From positions 16,832,501 through 16,896,500 of the forward strand of contig NC_079377.1 of NCBI RefSeq assembly GCF_021018895.1: a stretch of 64,000 nucleotides of DNA, written 5' to 3'. Position numbers and translations under genes: made by a program. This document shows positions 36,301 to 47,247 of this stretch, piece by piece; positions within the stretch are counted from its first letter, which is position 1; every line of letters starts with the position of its first letter. The notes under the pieces were generated by a model. That model saw only the letters and a program-made list of their open reading frames with translations, was not told where the DNA came from and made no database searches. This DNA is from Seriola aureovittata (Eukaryota; Chordata; Actinopteri; Carangiformes; Carangidae).

Positions 36301-39158
36301 TCTGGTGGTGGAAGAAGTACCCAGATTAAAGTAAAAGTATCAGTACAACAATGTGAAAGTTACAGTAAAAAGGCCTGTATTCATTATCCTGCTAAAGTAA
36401 TAGCTCAGAGGTAAAGTGTACTTAAAGTATTAAAAGTAAAGGTACCCATTCTGCTAAGAAAAACAGTGAATACATTATCAAAATATTGTTAATACCGATA
36501 CATTAATGCATAAAGAGCATTTAACTAATGTAACTGGACCCCAAAGGGTCACAGTATAAATCACTGGGGTCATGAGATGATTAATGCAGGGGCAGCAAAG
36601 AATGAAAAACTAATTTCTGCTACACACATTTGCTTTCATATTTTATTTCTCTAATCTTTGTACACTTTTATGCTTTTGGGCCTCAAACAGTGACTTAAAT
36701 TACACCATGTGAAAAACTGGTGGACTTGAAACAGTGGCACCAACCAATCTTACTCTTCAACAATTGTATTGTATTTTATAAGATTATCATATGTTGTTTT
36801 ACGTGAAATTTTAATCTGAAAAGTTACTATAGGAGTCAGATATACAGTATGTATATACAGGATTTCCCATTAAAATGAAGTGGAGTAGAAGTATCATGAA
36901 ATGGAAATACTGAAACAAAGTACAAGTACCTTAAAACTCTATTTAAGTACAGAAGATGAGCAAATGTACTTATTTATTTTCGGCCACTGCTTACTTAGAT
37001 AGTCAGCACAACAGTTCCCTCTGTATTCACAGCCTGAAGAACAAGAGCAGCTTCCAACTTGGTAGCCACAGCTGTATCTGCAGGATCCTCCAGCTGCAGA
37101 AAGAAAAGACAAAACAGAGTTTATGTCAATCTCTACATGGTTGTAACAAGACTTTTTGGGTTTTTTTTCCACTACTGTTGAAATCCTAGATACCATTAGA
37201 ATGGGGACACACTGTGTAAAATATCTTGGTCACATCCAAAGCAACTTACCCACAATTTTGTAGTAAGCACGAAATCCTGAGTATCTAACACTGCCATCAC
37301 TCCTGAAGTGCACCGTCAAATAAGACCCGGTGGAGTGGAAGATGGTGTTATTTGAGCCACACACCTTCCCCAGGAGCCTGCTTCCAGTGCTGGAGCCATC
37401 ATAGACGTAAATGGCATCAAAACCGCATTGTGGGTGATTCTCAATGCTGTCATAAGAGCAAAAGAAGAGCAGGGATTTGAAATTAAAGCCACAGACAATA
37501 CAGCGCCAGTAGTTAGTGACCGCAGGACATACACTTACTTTACATTAGATAACTCCAGCTGCACAATTTGTCTGCCTGGTCTGATGTACCAAGTACAGTC
37601 TGCATAGTCATGGTAATTGTGTGGATAGTTGGGGCTGTAAAAGGTGCCACTGGTGCTATACAGATAACCACCACATGCTGCAGATGAAGAAACTCAGGTT
37701 TATGAAAATGTAAAACTAAAAAGACTTGCAAAGAATAGAGAAATAACAAATGACAACCGACAACAAGATTGATAGTCTTACAAGTAAGACAAACAAAGTA
37801 AATGTTATGGTGCAGTATAGAGAATTAAAAAAAAAATGCTGAGATCATATATTGAACTACAATGGGTTGGGAAACGCACAAATGACTTCTTCTTAATCTA
37901 CACGTCAAAGACTTCCTCAAAGGTATTTTGTCAAAAAAAATCTTATTGTGTGTTTAAGGTGTTTATGCCAATTGCTTTTGATCTGTGTGGTTATCTCTCC
38001 TGACAAAACTAAACTTTTTACATTAATGTTTTGACTGAGCAAAGCAAAAACCCACAACCATGAGCTGACATTGTGCTTTGCTGGAACTCATTTTACCTGC
38101 AGAATCACTTGTTCCAAAATGTCCGTATGTTGCATCAGAAACTGAAAAAAAAAGTAGAAAGACAGAGCGATACAACACAACAGTATCAACACATTCTGTG
38201 ACTCAGATGACTCAGGACGTTAGTTATCCTAATAAACACTTCACTTTTAATATTCTTAGTAAATGGAAACTGTTGGCTAAAACCACCTGAAAGCAATAAC
38301 ACATCAACCCATTCTGATAGAAACAGGGCAAGAGAGACTTAGAATTAGTTTTGTACCTTTAAGATCTGGTACCACTGTTGTTTGGAAGCGATCAGCATCT
38401 GATGGATTACGGATTATAAAACAAAAGATCAATGCCACTTAAAAGCCCAGTTAGAGCAAAGGTAACAACAGCCAAAAAAAAGTAAATGTAAAAACACATA
38501 GACACAGAATCTTCCCAACAGCTCAGTGCTCAGTCTAATGTTGCCAATTACTGCCCTAAAAACACAAATGTAATACTGATGTGAGCGAAAAAGAAAATTT
38601 AACTCAGGACGTTAGTTATCTTAATAAACACTTCACTTTTAATATTCTTAGTAAATGGAAACTGTTGGCTAAAACCACCTGAAAGCAATAACACATCAAC
38701 CCATTCTGATGGAAACAGGGCAAGGGAGACAACATTTTTGATGTACGTATTTTAGACAATTAAAGCTAAACTAAAAATGTAGAATTAGTTTTGTACCTGG
38801 AGAACCTGGTAACACTGTTGTTTGGAAGCGATCACCACCTGATGGATTATGGATCACAAAACAAAAGATCAATGCCACTTAAAAGCCCAGTTAGAGCAAA
38901 GGTAACAACAGCCAAAAGAAAAGTAAATGTAAAAACACATAGACACAGAATCTCCCCAACAGCTCAGTGCTCAGTCTAATGTTGCCCATTACTGCCCTAA
39001 AAAGACAAATGTAATACTGATGTGAGCGAAAAAGAAAATAATTCAAAACCAAAGAGGAAAAACACAACAATAAGAAATTAGTGCATAATACCTTGCACTC
39101 CATGTGTGGCGATCACGCTGCAAAGAACCAACAGAGTCCACATTGTAAATCTGTTCAT
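30380..39158 (-). CDS. Secreted CUB / SMB-like / CUB / ZP-domain protein (DMBT1/CUZD1-like)
   Basis: 23 coding exons in phase, 825 codons with stop: 39092-39158, 38797-38838, 38357-38398, 38097-38141, 37539-37677, 37250-37446, 36995-37093, 36178-36210, 35999-36097, 35808-35837, 35597-35695, 35383-35427, 35179-35277, 34968-35012, 34760-34858, 33884-33919, 33556-33700, 33096-33301, 32133-32308, 31758-31988, 31505-31665, 30621-30865, 30380-30474. Order: signal peptide (MNRFTMWTLLVLCSVIATHG), three short spacers, CUB1 (CGGYLYSTSGTF), five cysteine-rich somatomedin-B-like units each ending in a Ser/Thr-rich linker, CUB2, then a ZP domain (VDCSSDNMNI to SRCRRGC) ending MGPIQLK as in DMBT1. There is no membrane anchor, so it is probably secreted and ZP-polymerising. 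Human DMBT1 and CUZD1 also lie near IKZF5. The final donor AAAG/GTCTGT is weak; read-through would instead stop two codons later. Confidence 0.85.
30386..30445 (-). repeat. 12-bp coding minisatellite (K-Q-D-x)5
   Basis: Five tandem 12-base units in the last exon encode KQDM, KQDI, KQDV, EQDK, KQDK, followed by Asp and the stop. This gives a highly charged C-terminal tail after the ZP domain. The tail has no similarity to other parts of the gene. Confidence 0.85.
30976..31353. mobile_element. Fish interspersed repeat X, copy 2
   Basis: Runs from AAGTGGAAGAACTATTCAGATC to TTTGCACCACTGG inside an intron of the ZP-domain gene. It shares AGTAAAAGT-type words with the copies at 8188 and 36298. Its two ends are an imperfect inverted pair (GTGGAAG / CACCAC). 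Confidence 0.6.
32405..32830. mobile_element. Fish interspersed repeat Y, copy 1
   Basis: Contains CATGAAATTTTGG, CCATGAGGTTCACAT, ATTTTGGTTCATG, TGACATTCCCATCAGC and GTAAACATTA in order. Shortened relatives lie at 39810-40440 and, inverted, at 63335-63605. It lies within the intron between CUB2 and the ZP domain. Confidence 0.65.
33701..33793 (-). pseudogene. Dead SMB-like exon relic
   Basis: On the minus strand a normal CTCCCAG acceptor is followed by 50 bases closely matching the start of the live SMB-like exons. The codons carry two in-frame stops: TAA where the live copies have a tyrosine codon, and TAG after the third cysteine. The second half has diverged and now ends in the acceptor of the CUB2 exon at 33700. 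Confidence 0.8.
34511..34535 (-). pseudogene. Orphan linker-exon relic
   Basis: After an ATGTAG acceptor the minus strand reads CTTACTGC, exactly as the live linker exon at 33919 starts. No in-phase GT donor follows, and an in-frame TAA is reached after ten codons. The expected SMB-like exon next to it is missing. Confidence 0.6.
34640..35860 (-). repeat. Tandem 418-bp exon-intron unit, three copies
   Basis: The SMB-like exons at 34760, 35179 and 35597 recur with a period of 418-419 bases. Flanking introns are copied too: the TCAAGTTCTCCAAGCT, GATAACTTATAATACACC and TTACACTTGG words recur at the same offsets. Each unit carries one 99-bp SMB-like exon and one 30-45-bp linker exon holding the eighth cysteine. 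The unit with exon 35999-36097 is an older, more diverged relative. Confidence 0.9.
36298..36992. mobile_element. Fish interspersed repeat X, copy 3, full-length candidate
   Basis: Starts CTGGTGGTGGAAGAAGTACCC and ends with GGCCACTG on the plus strand. Inside are many AAGTA / TACTTAAAG words shared with the other two copies. The right end lies within three bases of the 5' splice site of the SMB-like exon at 36995-37093. A target duplication was not identified. Confidence 0.6.
38150..39000 (-). repeat. 440-bp direct duplication with a 42-bp exon
   Basis: The block around 38216-38490 recurs at 38606-38930. Shared strings include TAATAAACACTTCACTTTTA, TGTTGTTTGGAAGCGATCA and AGATCAATGCCACTTAAAAG. 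Each copy carries one 42-bp phase-1 exon encoding D-R-F-Q-T-T-V followed by L-P-G-S or V-P-D-L. Confidence 0.9.
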
Positions 39159-39809
39159 CTTCCAAACTGCTTCAGATGCTGAACTTGGCAGCTTATATAC
39201 CCAACAGCCCACTATGATATAGCACCCTTTAAGTTTCTGATGTCATCAAATGTGATAGTGATAAATTACTCAATAATCGTGCATGAGAAACGCACACTTG
39301 GTTAACTATCATAAATATTGTTGACATTTCAGGATGCGTGTTTTAAGATATTTGCTTAAGACACACACTGGACCTTCACGCTGCTTTTGGGAACTTACAA
39401 ATGAGTTGATAATAAAATATACACTATAATGATCTCATGTGTAACTGACATCTGCTGCAAAAGTTGTGAGTGACTATTGTCAGCGCATGAATCCTGCTGC
39501 ATCAGTTGCATCCTGTTACAGTAAAATAATATGAACATCAAACATGTCTGCATTTTTATTTTCACACTAATATATATACACTATAATAATGATGCATCTT
39601 CATGTATGTTAAAGCTTATAATTGTCCTGTAAACATTCATACCATATACAGTAAATCAGATGAATTGATTATTTTATTCAAAAAAACAAAACTATTTTTT
39701 TGCAGCTGAAGATTCACATATTCTTAAGAAAACATCTTTGTGTCATCATTTCTTGGCAAATTAAGTTATAGTTATCAGTCAAGTGACAAAATTATATAAC
39801 TAATTAGCC

Positions 39810-40440
39810 TTCAGTTAGCGGTGGCCTGTGGGATGGTAATATCAGTCTACCACTGTGACGGGACTTAGACGTCTATGCAACTATAAAATGGACTGCCATG
39901 AAATTCTGGGCCTTCATGTTCCCATCAGAATGATTTGCAATTACTTTTGAGATCCCTTAACTTTTCATTTCACACCATGAGGTCAGATTTTTTAATTTGT
40001 CCAATACTTTGGTTCATGGACAGATCATGAAATAATGGGCTGCTGAGCACAGATACGTTTTCATAATTGTTTTTGTCATCATTTTGTGTCTCTTTGTGGC
40101 TGGTATGTGCCTGTTTCAGTGACATTTTGCAGGTAATGCCTAGGGGGCCCCCTGGGCACAGCCCTGTTCAGTGATCCACCCATGCTTTGGTTTATGACCA
40201 AATACCTGGAAAACAAATGACATTCCCATTAGCTGTACTTCATATTCAGTGCTAATTAGTAAATGTCAGCATGCTAACACACCAAATTAAGTTGAATATG
40301 GTAAACATTATACCTGCTAAGAATGATAATGTTGACATGGTCATTGTGAGCATGTTAGCATGCTGATATTAGCATTTGGCTCAAAAGACTATTTTTTTTA
40401 AAGTCCAGCCTCACTGAGCAGCTAGCATGGCTGTAAACTC
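39810..40440. mobile_element. Fish interspersed repeat Y, copy 2
   Basis: Contains CATGAAATTCTGG, CCATGAGGTCAGAT, ACTTTGGTTCATG, TGACATTCCCATTAGC, GTAAACATTA, and the GAGCATGTTAGCATGCTGA palindrome-like core. The order matches copy 1 at 32405. Confidence 0.65.
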
Positions 40441-41709
40441 TTATTCACTGAAGGGAAATACTTTTAAATCTTTGTATTTGCGCATGTTGGAAAATAAGAA
40501 TTGTAGTACATAGTGTAAATAAAATCTTGCTTGGATCATTATGTATTTATTCAACTTTAAAAATACATTAAATATCTTATTTATAATTATATTTTTGTGT
40601 TTTTGTGGTTTTAAATTTACAGTGGCTCAGCTATTAATGATGAATGAGGTTAACTGTTCAGAATGTCATCATCAGTCAGATACTGTATATTACATTTTTG
40701 GGTTTATATTGTTAACAGAAGACGTTTAAAACAATCCATCTCACTGTCAGCGTTACATGAAGACTCCTAACTTCCCGTTATCAGCTGTTATTACTGTAAC
40801 AATGTTTATAGAAGATAAAACCAGGGCTGTAAAACACTTGACTTGATATGATGTTTCTCTTTTTGATGAGACAGTCTAGTGTACGCTGGCCTGTTGAATC
40901 AGGTGTGTGTGGAGGATTTTCCTCAATATATTAACAAATGAGTTTACCTGCCTATTGGGAACATTTGAAAGGTGTTTGCTCTTTTCCCAGGACCTGCTTG
41001 GTTTGTTATCCCTCTAGATTCAGCTGTAACATCCTTTTTAACAGACTGACCATGACATGAAAGAGAGATGAAGTCATGACACAGTATTGCTTTATTCTAT
41101 ACATGTGCATTTCTCAGACACTTTGTAAGTTTTCTCTAAGCTTTTTTTAGGGGCTCATTAAGTTAAAAATATGAGTCAGGGGGATGTCCACAGAATTTTT
41201 TCAAGCATTTTGAGCATTAGTGTGAATTCATAGTTAACAGTTACTTTGCACTAATGACATGGAGTGAATAAAGATTCTTATGGATTACATCTGAAAGTGA
41301 AACTCAAGAGAAAACGCGACTGTTAATTTTTATTCTTGTGTAGATTTAAGTGACCAAGTTTGAGACTTGTTTACTTGATACTTGTTTGACCCCGTTAGGC
41401 AAAAATTACAAAGAACATGCGTAATTAACATCCCTACAATGTGGTGACTTTTCAGTGAGTCACTCTGATGGCAAACAACACAAACAAGCATGGCTGTCCC
41501 TCTGCTACTCCTCCCTTTGTGGAAGCTGAGCTCTCCTTTTCACCCCCTCCAGGATGTGCTTGCATCATCCACCTAAAGTCAACATGCAGAGGGACATTGG
41601 GTGGTCTCTTTCTTCTCTCTGTCAGACCTATTTATCTATAGCAGCAGCTCGTCGGTACAAAGCGGGCTGTGAGTCATGGCAGCAGAGCCCCTGACTCAAT
41701 GCTGCTTTG

Positions 41710-41722
41710 GTTAATCAGTAAC
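41710..41722 (+). promoter_or_regulatory. HNF1-type site in the agt promoter
   Basis: GTTAATCAGTAAC differs at one position from the palindromic HNF1 consensus GTTAATNATTAAC. It lies about 105 bases before the end of the first noncoding exon. HNF1 sites are typical of liver-expressed genes, in keeping with angiotensinogen being a liver product. Confidence 0.55.
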
Positions 41723-41828
41723 CAGAGTGGGAGCACCCTGGGCGGCTGGCTGGGTTAAAGTAAGGGAGCAGGGGAGTCAGGACCTCATTCAGCACCTCAC
41801 TCAGCAGCAGGAACAGCAGATACACACG

Positions 41829-43167
41829 GTAAGAGCAAACTTTGACTTAATCTCAGTAATTGCCTTTTGTGCAGTACAGTGAATGTAATCTAATGCTTGA
41901 GTTTAGAGAACTGAGGGGGACTATTCCATTAAATTCTTCAAAACCAAAAAATAGTGTTCTGAATGTCAAAAACTCTCTCTCCCATAAACGTTTTAGTCTA
42001 ATTTGAGGGTTATCTACTTCATAAAAAAAAATATGACAACTTATTTTTGCAGATATCCCACTTGAATACAATATTGTTATGAATCCAATCATAGCATAAG
42101 TTTTGTCAAAATTCTGGAGTTTGACAGAAAACGTCTCTCATCAGGAATCAGCCATGTTTTTTTTAACCTGTGTCAACAAGTACACCAGGTTGTGTATAAG
42201 AACATTTGAGTGCACTGGTTTTATTGATCAGGAACCATGGCCATGTCCTGCAGTACATGTCCAAATAGAGGTTAATCCGATGTTTGCTAACCTCCTCCAA
42301 GAGTCCATCAGTCCACATCTCTGCACGTTCAACTCAAAGGATAAAGTCCTATTTTTGCATAAGAGCACTTATCCAAGTTCTTCTCCTTCAGAGACGTCTG
42401 GGTTAATGTAAAGAATGTGTTCATAAAGGAGAGAAAGTTGCCAGTTCTTAACTTAGATGACCAACTGCAGGATTGACACAGTGTTTACTCTGTATTCATT
42501 AGGAGAACCAGCAACAAAATTACAATGGACAGTTTAGAAAATGTGAAATATTTTAATGAACTTGTCGGTATATTTTCATTTTAATTATATACTTATATAT
42601 GTGTGTGTAGAAATTTATTTAGCAACTTATTATATATTAATAATCTATTATATTTTATATTATAGTATCATATTTTCCAATCAGTTTCCAAAGTGAACTG
42701 TTTTTTTCTTAATATATGGTGAGCATGTAAATTTGTTTAATGACTGCCTGAGCACATTCAGTTTGTGTCCCCAATGTGAAGGATCTTTAAACTAAATAAG
42801 CAATAAACAATATCCACATTGCGCGCACACAGACGCACATAGATGCGTCTTCATTATCTATGCGACCTCTGTTGCAGAGGTTAATGCCTGCTCTCATTCA
42901 CTGACCAGCAGGAGAGAGGACACACAAAGAGTGATCAATCAATCACTGACATGCCGCTCTATGCCCAGTGTTCCTGCCAGCCAATCCGGTCAGAGACGGA
43001 AAATCGGTTTCAGCCAGATTTCAGACGAAAGCCACACTAATAGTCATGTAGCATTCACAGACCACCCAATGCTCAGTGCTCACTGAGAGGTGCACAGGAG
43101 GCAGCTTGTGTTTTGATATACTTAAGGTAATTCATCTTTAACTAAAAATATCTGTCGCCCTCCACAG
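41829..43167 (+). other. agt first intron (5' UTR intron)
   Basis: A noncoding first exon appears to end at 41828 (ACACACG/GTAAGAG). The next exon opens at 43168 after CCTCCACAG, 37 bases before the ATG. The intron is AT-rich and contains no recognised gene or transposon. Confidence 0.55.
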
Positions 43168-43204
43168 AAAGAATCATTTCACGGTGACTACCAACAGAGG
43201 TAAA

Positions 43205-45785
43205 ATGCAGAGATCGCCTCTTCTAGTCCTCCTACTATGCTGCTGTCTGTCAGGAAGTCAGGCCAACCGCGTCTACGTTCACCCCTTCAGTCTCTTTGCC
43301 GCTGAGAATGTTAGCTGCGAGACCCTGCAGACCCAGACGTCCAAGCCCCTGGAGACCCTTCCTGTGACCCCCCTTGATATTGAAGTCCTGACACCAGACA
43401 GCAGGGACCAGTCAACACTGGATGCACAGAGGCAGAACATCACAGAGAGGACGGCAGTTCTGGCAGAGCTGTTGAACTCTCTGGGCCTGAGGATGTACCA
43501 GGGTCTCAGCAGCAAGCAGCACAGCACCAACACCCTCCTCTCTCCGGTCAACACCTACGGATCCCTCGTGACTTTCTACCTGGGAGCCTCCAAGAAGACA
43601 GCACGCCCATTCCAGGTCTTTGCTTTTGATTTGCTCTCACTTTAGAGACAATCCTCAAAACAGTTTTAGAGAAGGAGACCCTGCTGATTCTTTACTGTTT
43701 TGAATAAAGGGATTATTGATATAGGCCTGACCATTTATGTGGGTATCAGGTCTCGTACTTTAACTCAAGAAAAATAAATCTTTCCCAATCCTCTTCTATC
43801 CTTGCAGCTTCTTCTGGGCCTGAGCAGTGTCAATGACCGAGAGGACTGCGTGTCCTTAGTGGATGGACACAAGGTTCTCAAGACCTTGCAGAGCATCAAC
43901 TCTCTGGTGGACGATGGACCTAAAGATGAAATCACTACCCAGGTCTGGGCCTTCACTCGCCAGGATGTTCAGCTCTCCCAGGACTTTATTCAAGGCACAC
44001 AGGACTTCTCAGACGCATCGTTCATCCGCAGTGTGGATTTCTCCAAACCTCAGGAGGCTGAGCAACTGGTCAACAACTTTGTGGAGAAGACGTCAGACAG
44101 GAAGGTGAAAAGCATCTTCCAAGGTCTGAACTCCAGCAGTGACCTTCTGTTCATTTCTACCTTCAACTTTCAAGGTTTGTCTCTGATGAGTTGATTCTGA
44201 AATTCAAGACTGAGATTAGACTTAGACTTAGATTTGGCTCTGTGCATTGATCCAGGTGCTGATATAACAAACTGAAACCCTACAAATATAAGCGTTCAAA
44301 GTGCTGTAAACTACTGCACCCTCCCTGCAGCAGTACCTGACTGTATTCTTTGGTTGTGTCTGTTTAGGCAACTGGAGGACAGCCTTCCAACCAGAGAAGA
44401 CCTCCATGCAGGAGTTTCATGTGGATCAAACAACCACAGTGATGGCCCCACTGATGACCCACACGGGTCAGTACCACTACCTGAATGATAAGGTAAATCT
44501 TATTTCAGTATAATTGTGTTTTTTTTAATGCTGATTTGTTGACTCATTTGTGTATTTCTGTTTATTGCAAACCTTTAACTATAAAAATGTAATGTATGTA
44601 ATGTAAAAATGAGCAGGAGGTTTGAGCTTCCTCAAATCTTAATGACGTCACTCATCTGCAATATTTCTTTGTTTTGTTTCGCTGAAGGTGCGGCGGTGCA
44701 CTGTTGTGAAGCTGTCTCTGAGCAAAAGGTCATACATGTTGCTGGTCCTGCCTCATGAAGGGGCCAACCTCCGTGACATAGAGTCAAAGCTGCGCACAGA
44801 AGTCATATCTGGCTGGCACCAGAGCCTCCAGGAAGGGTGAGTATTGTCCTTTTTTTAAAACACTAAATCCAGACCTGGTGTCACTTCTCACTCTTGTTGT
44901 CCTCATGAGTTGACGGACTGGAAAGCTGAAGCATCTTTTGTTATCTTTACCTCTGACACGTCACATTATGTTATGGGCCTGTTGTGCGTCCATTTTTCTT
45001 TCCATCATCTTTTGTAGTTACCATTTATTGCAAGGGACTACAAGTGTAATTACCGGTATTACACTTATACCTTGGATTATTTTCCATAAGTTATTAAACC
45101 TAAAAGTATCTGATTTTTTTTTGTCATGACTGTAGAAACAATTCCTGGATATACAGTGTCTGCTACTTTATTGGCTACAGGTTAAAAGACCTTACTTTCT
45201 GTCTATCGGTGCATCAGTCAGTAATGGCTTGTCATATCAATGTAAAGCAAATGAGGCTATGGATTTTTAGGAGAGAAACAGTCAGGTACAATTCCCATTT
45301 TAGTTCAAATACTTTTTGTCTTGAAATTTAAACTTAATCTTTCTCCCTCACCCACCCAGTCTGTTGGAGCTATCACTGCCAAAGTTCTCCATGTCCTCTG
45401 TGACTGATCTGCGAGACCTGCTGACCAACATGGACCCAGAAGTCGAGACCAAACTGTTGGGCTCACAGGCTGAGTTCAGCAAACTCAGCAACACCAAGCC
45501 CTTCACTGTAGATAAGGTGAACTAGATGGACGCTCAGTTTGTCATAATAATAAAAGCCGCTCACTGTGTATGTGTGCATCATTAACAGATCTCCCTGTCT
45601 TCTCTCAGGCGGTCAACAAGGTGTTGTTTGAGATGTCTGAGGAAGGAGCAGAACCTCAGGACAAGATACAAGAAGCGGGCGTCCCTCTGAAACTGTCCAT
45701 CAACCGACCTTTCTTCTTTTCTGTCATAGAGGGAGATTCTAATGCCATCCTCATGCTGGGCAAGATCACAAACCCCACGCTCTAA
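43205..45785 (+). CDS. agt: Angiotensinogen (non-inhibitory serpin, angiotensin precursor)
   Basis: Six coding exons: 43205-43615, 43808-44174, 44368-44492, 44688-44836, 45360-45516 and 45609-45785, giving 461 aa. All phases agree. A 20-residue signal peptide is followed at once by NRVYVHPFSLF. Renin would release the decapeptide ending in Leu30 and ACE would trim it to NRVYVHPF. A sequon (N35-V-S) and Cys38 follow. Cys38 is mature position 18, like human Cys18, and the likely partner is Cys151 in DREDC. The serpin body is recognisable (NTLLSPVNTYGSL, NWRTAF, RPFFFSV) but no inhibitory reactive loop is evident, as in other angiotensinogens. Two introns split blocks that are single exons in human AGT. 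The ATG at 43205 is chosen because the secretory signal begins there. Confidence 0.95.
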
Positions 45786-46331
45786 AGTTATATTGTGAAA
45801 TATAGTATGACGCAAACAAAAACTTCTGACATGAAAAATGTCCGACATACCAGGCCCATTTCCTTATAATCTACTTTATCGCCTACAGCTTAAGCTTCCA
45901 CTGGGGCTGAAATCTATCATTCATCAGACGTCACATTTAGATCATGCCCTTGTTTTTCAACTGAAATAATGGCCACATACAGTACATGAGGAACGAAGTA
46001 CAACCTCACACGAGACGAAACCGTCAATATTCAACAGTGTTGTAGTTATATTTCACCACAGACCTGATCCTCTCCACAATCTCAGGAGTCACTCAGGATC
46101 CCTGTCTCAGTATTTATGAAAACCTGTTACTTTAAGCTGAATTATGTTCAAACAGTCTGTTAAAATTCCTAATTGTTTTCTTTTTCTGTAAAATTTATTA
46201 TAGCAGAGTTCTGTACAGTATTTTTCAGTAGAGTAGGTACAGTAACCACGATTCTCTACGATGAATGACTAATACGTTGTATATTGTAACTAAGAGTTTA
46301 TTTTTGTTTTGTTACTTTTTGTGATTGCTAA

Positions 46332-46337
46332 AATAAA
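46332..46337 (+). terminator. agt polyadenylation signal
   Basis: AATAAA 547 bases after the agt stop, followed by a T-rich stretch. No earlier AATAAA is apparent in the 3' UTR. Confidence 0.6.
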
Positions 46338-47240
46338 ACATTTGTTTCCCAATATAGTTATCGTGTTATTGTTTTTCATCAGGATTTCAGTCAAAGTCTT
46401 TATCATTTCAGTGTTGGCTGCAGGGAACTGCTGCAAGAGAAGTCATTCACCTTTCTGGTTAGAGATTATGCTTCTTTTACTGCTGACAGAAATTTTGAGA
46501 TGTAGAATAATAATTTAGACAATTACCTTTTTAGAGAATCATCTCATCAACTACTAGACATCAGTTATATTTATATTCTATGGAAAAAAAATGGAGCTAA
46601 GTGGAGCTAAACCAAAGAATAAACAGATCACTCATTTAAAATAAAAGAAAATCTTCTTGACTAATTACAGAATCAGCCAATTACCGATTGACATCATACA
46701 GTTTAGTGTAAACAGGATGTTGAGTCAAGATGAATGCACTACCTTTTACAAAACCACAAATCAGTATTTTTAAATATAACATCTGCAAATCATAACATCT
46801 GTAACTAAAGGTCTTATAATGCCTGGTTGAACTGTATTGGCAACATATACTGTGTGTTACACCTTACTCAAAAAGATAAGAAAATACATGAAGAGAACAT
46901 GACTTAATGTGTGAAACAATATGGAAATAGGCAGTATTGCTGAATGGTGAAAGGTGTCAATGGCGTATTGCTCTTGAGGTCCAAAAAAATAAATCTCAAA
47001 CCGGTTATTCAAAGCCAAATTTGAGTTTTCATAAGACCACAGTTTGTCTTTGAGTTATATATATGTATGGTGTCAACGTGTCATATTTCTTTTGGAGTGA
47101 AATCATGTGTAAAAACGACTTGTTGGCATGTACACAATGGTCAGAGTCCTGTGGATTTGCCATAACTAATACCCAACCAGTTGTAGTCAGCTCATGACAT
47201 TTGTATTTAAACACATAAATTCAAGATTGTATCCAAAGTT
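46338..47240. other. Intergenic DNA between convergent agt and cog2
   Basis: AT-rich DNA without recognised exons or repeats. The two flanking genes converge here. Confidence 0.55.
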
Positions 47241-47241
47241 C

Positions 47242-47247
47242 TTTATT
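47242..47247 (-). terminator. Candidate cog2 polyadenylation signal
   Basis: AATAAA on the minus strand about 545 bases past the stop. Another AATAAA overlaps the stop codon itself (ACCAATAAAAAG at 47790-47801), so a very short 3' UTR is also possible. Confidence 0.4.

Larger units (their letters stand above)
39159..41780. other. Intergenic DNA between the ZP gene and agt
   Basis: This divergent interval holds the promoter of the ZP-domain gene on its left. A TATATAC string on the minus strand near 39193-39199 is about 35-40 bases upstream of the ATG and could be a TATA box. The agt promoter is on the right. Apart from repeat Y no other feature is clear. Confidence 0.5.

Noticed and set aside
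45130..45200. A TTTATTGGCTAC string resembling a Tc1-like end in an agt intron
   Set aside because: Only about 20 bases match loosely and no partner end is visible.
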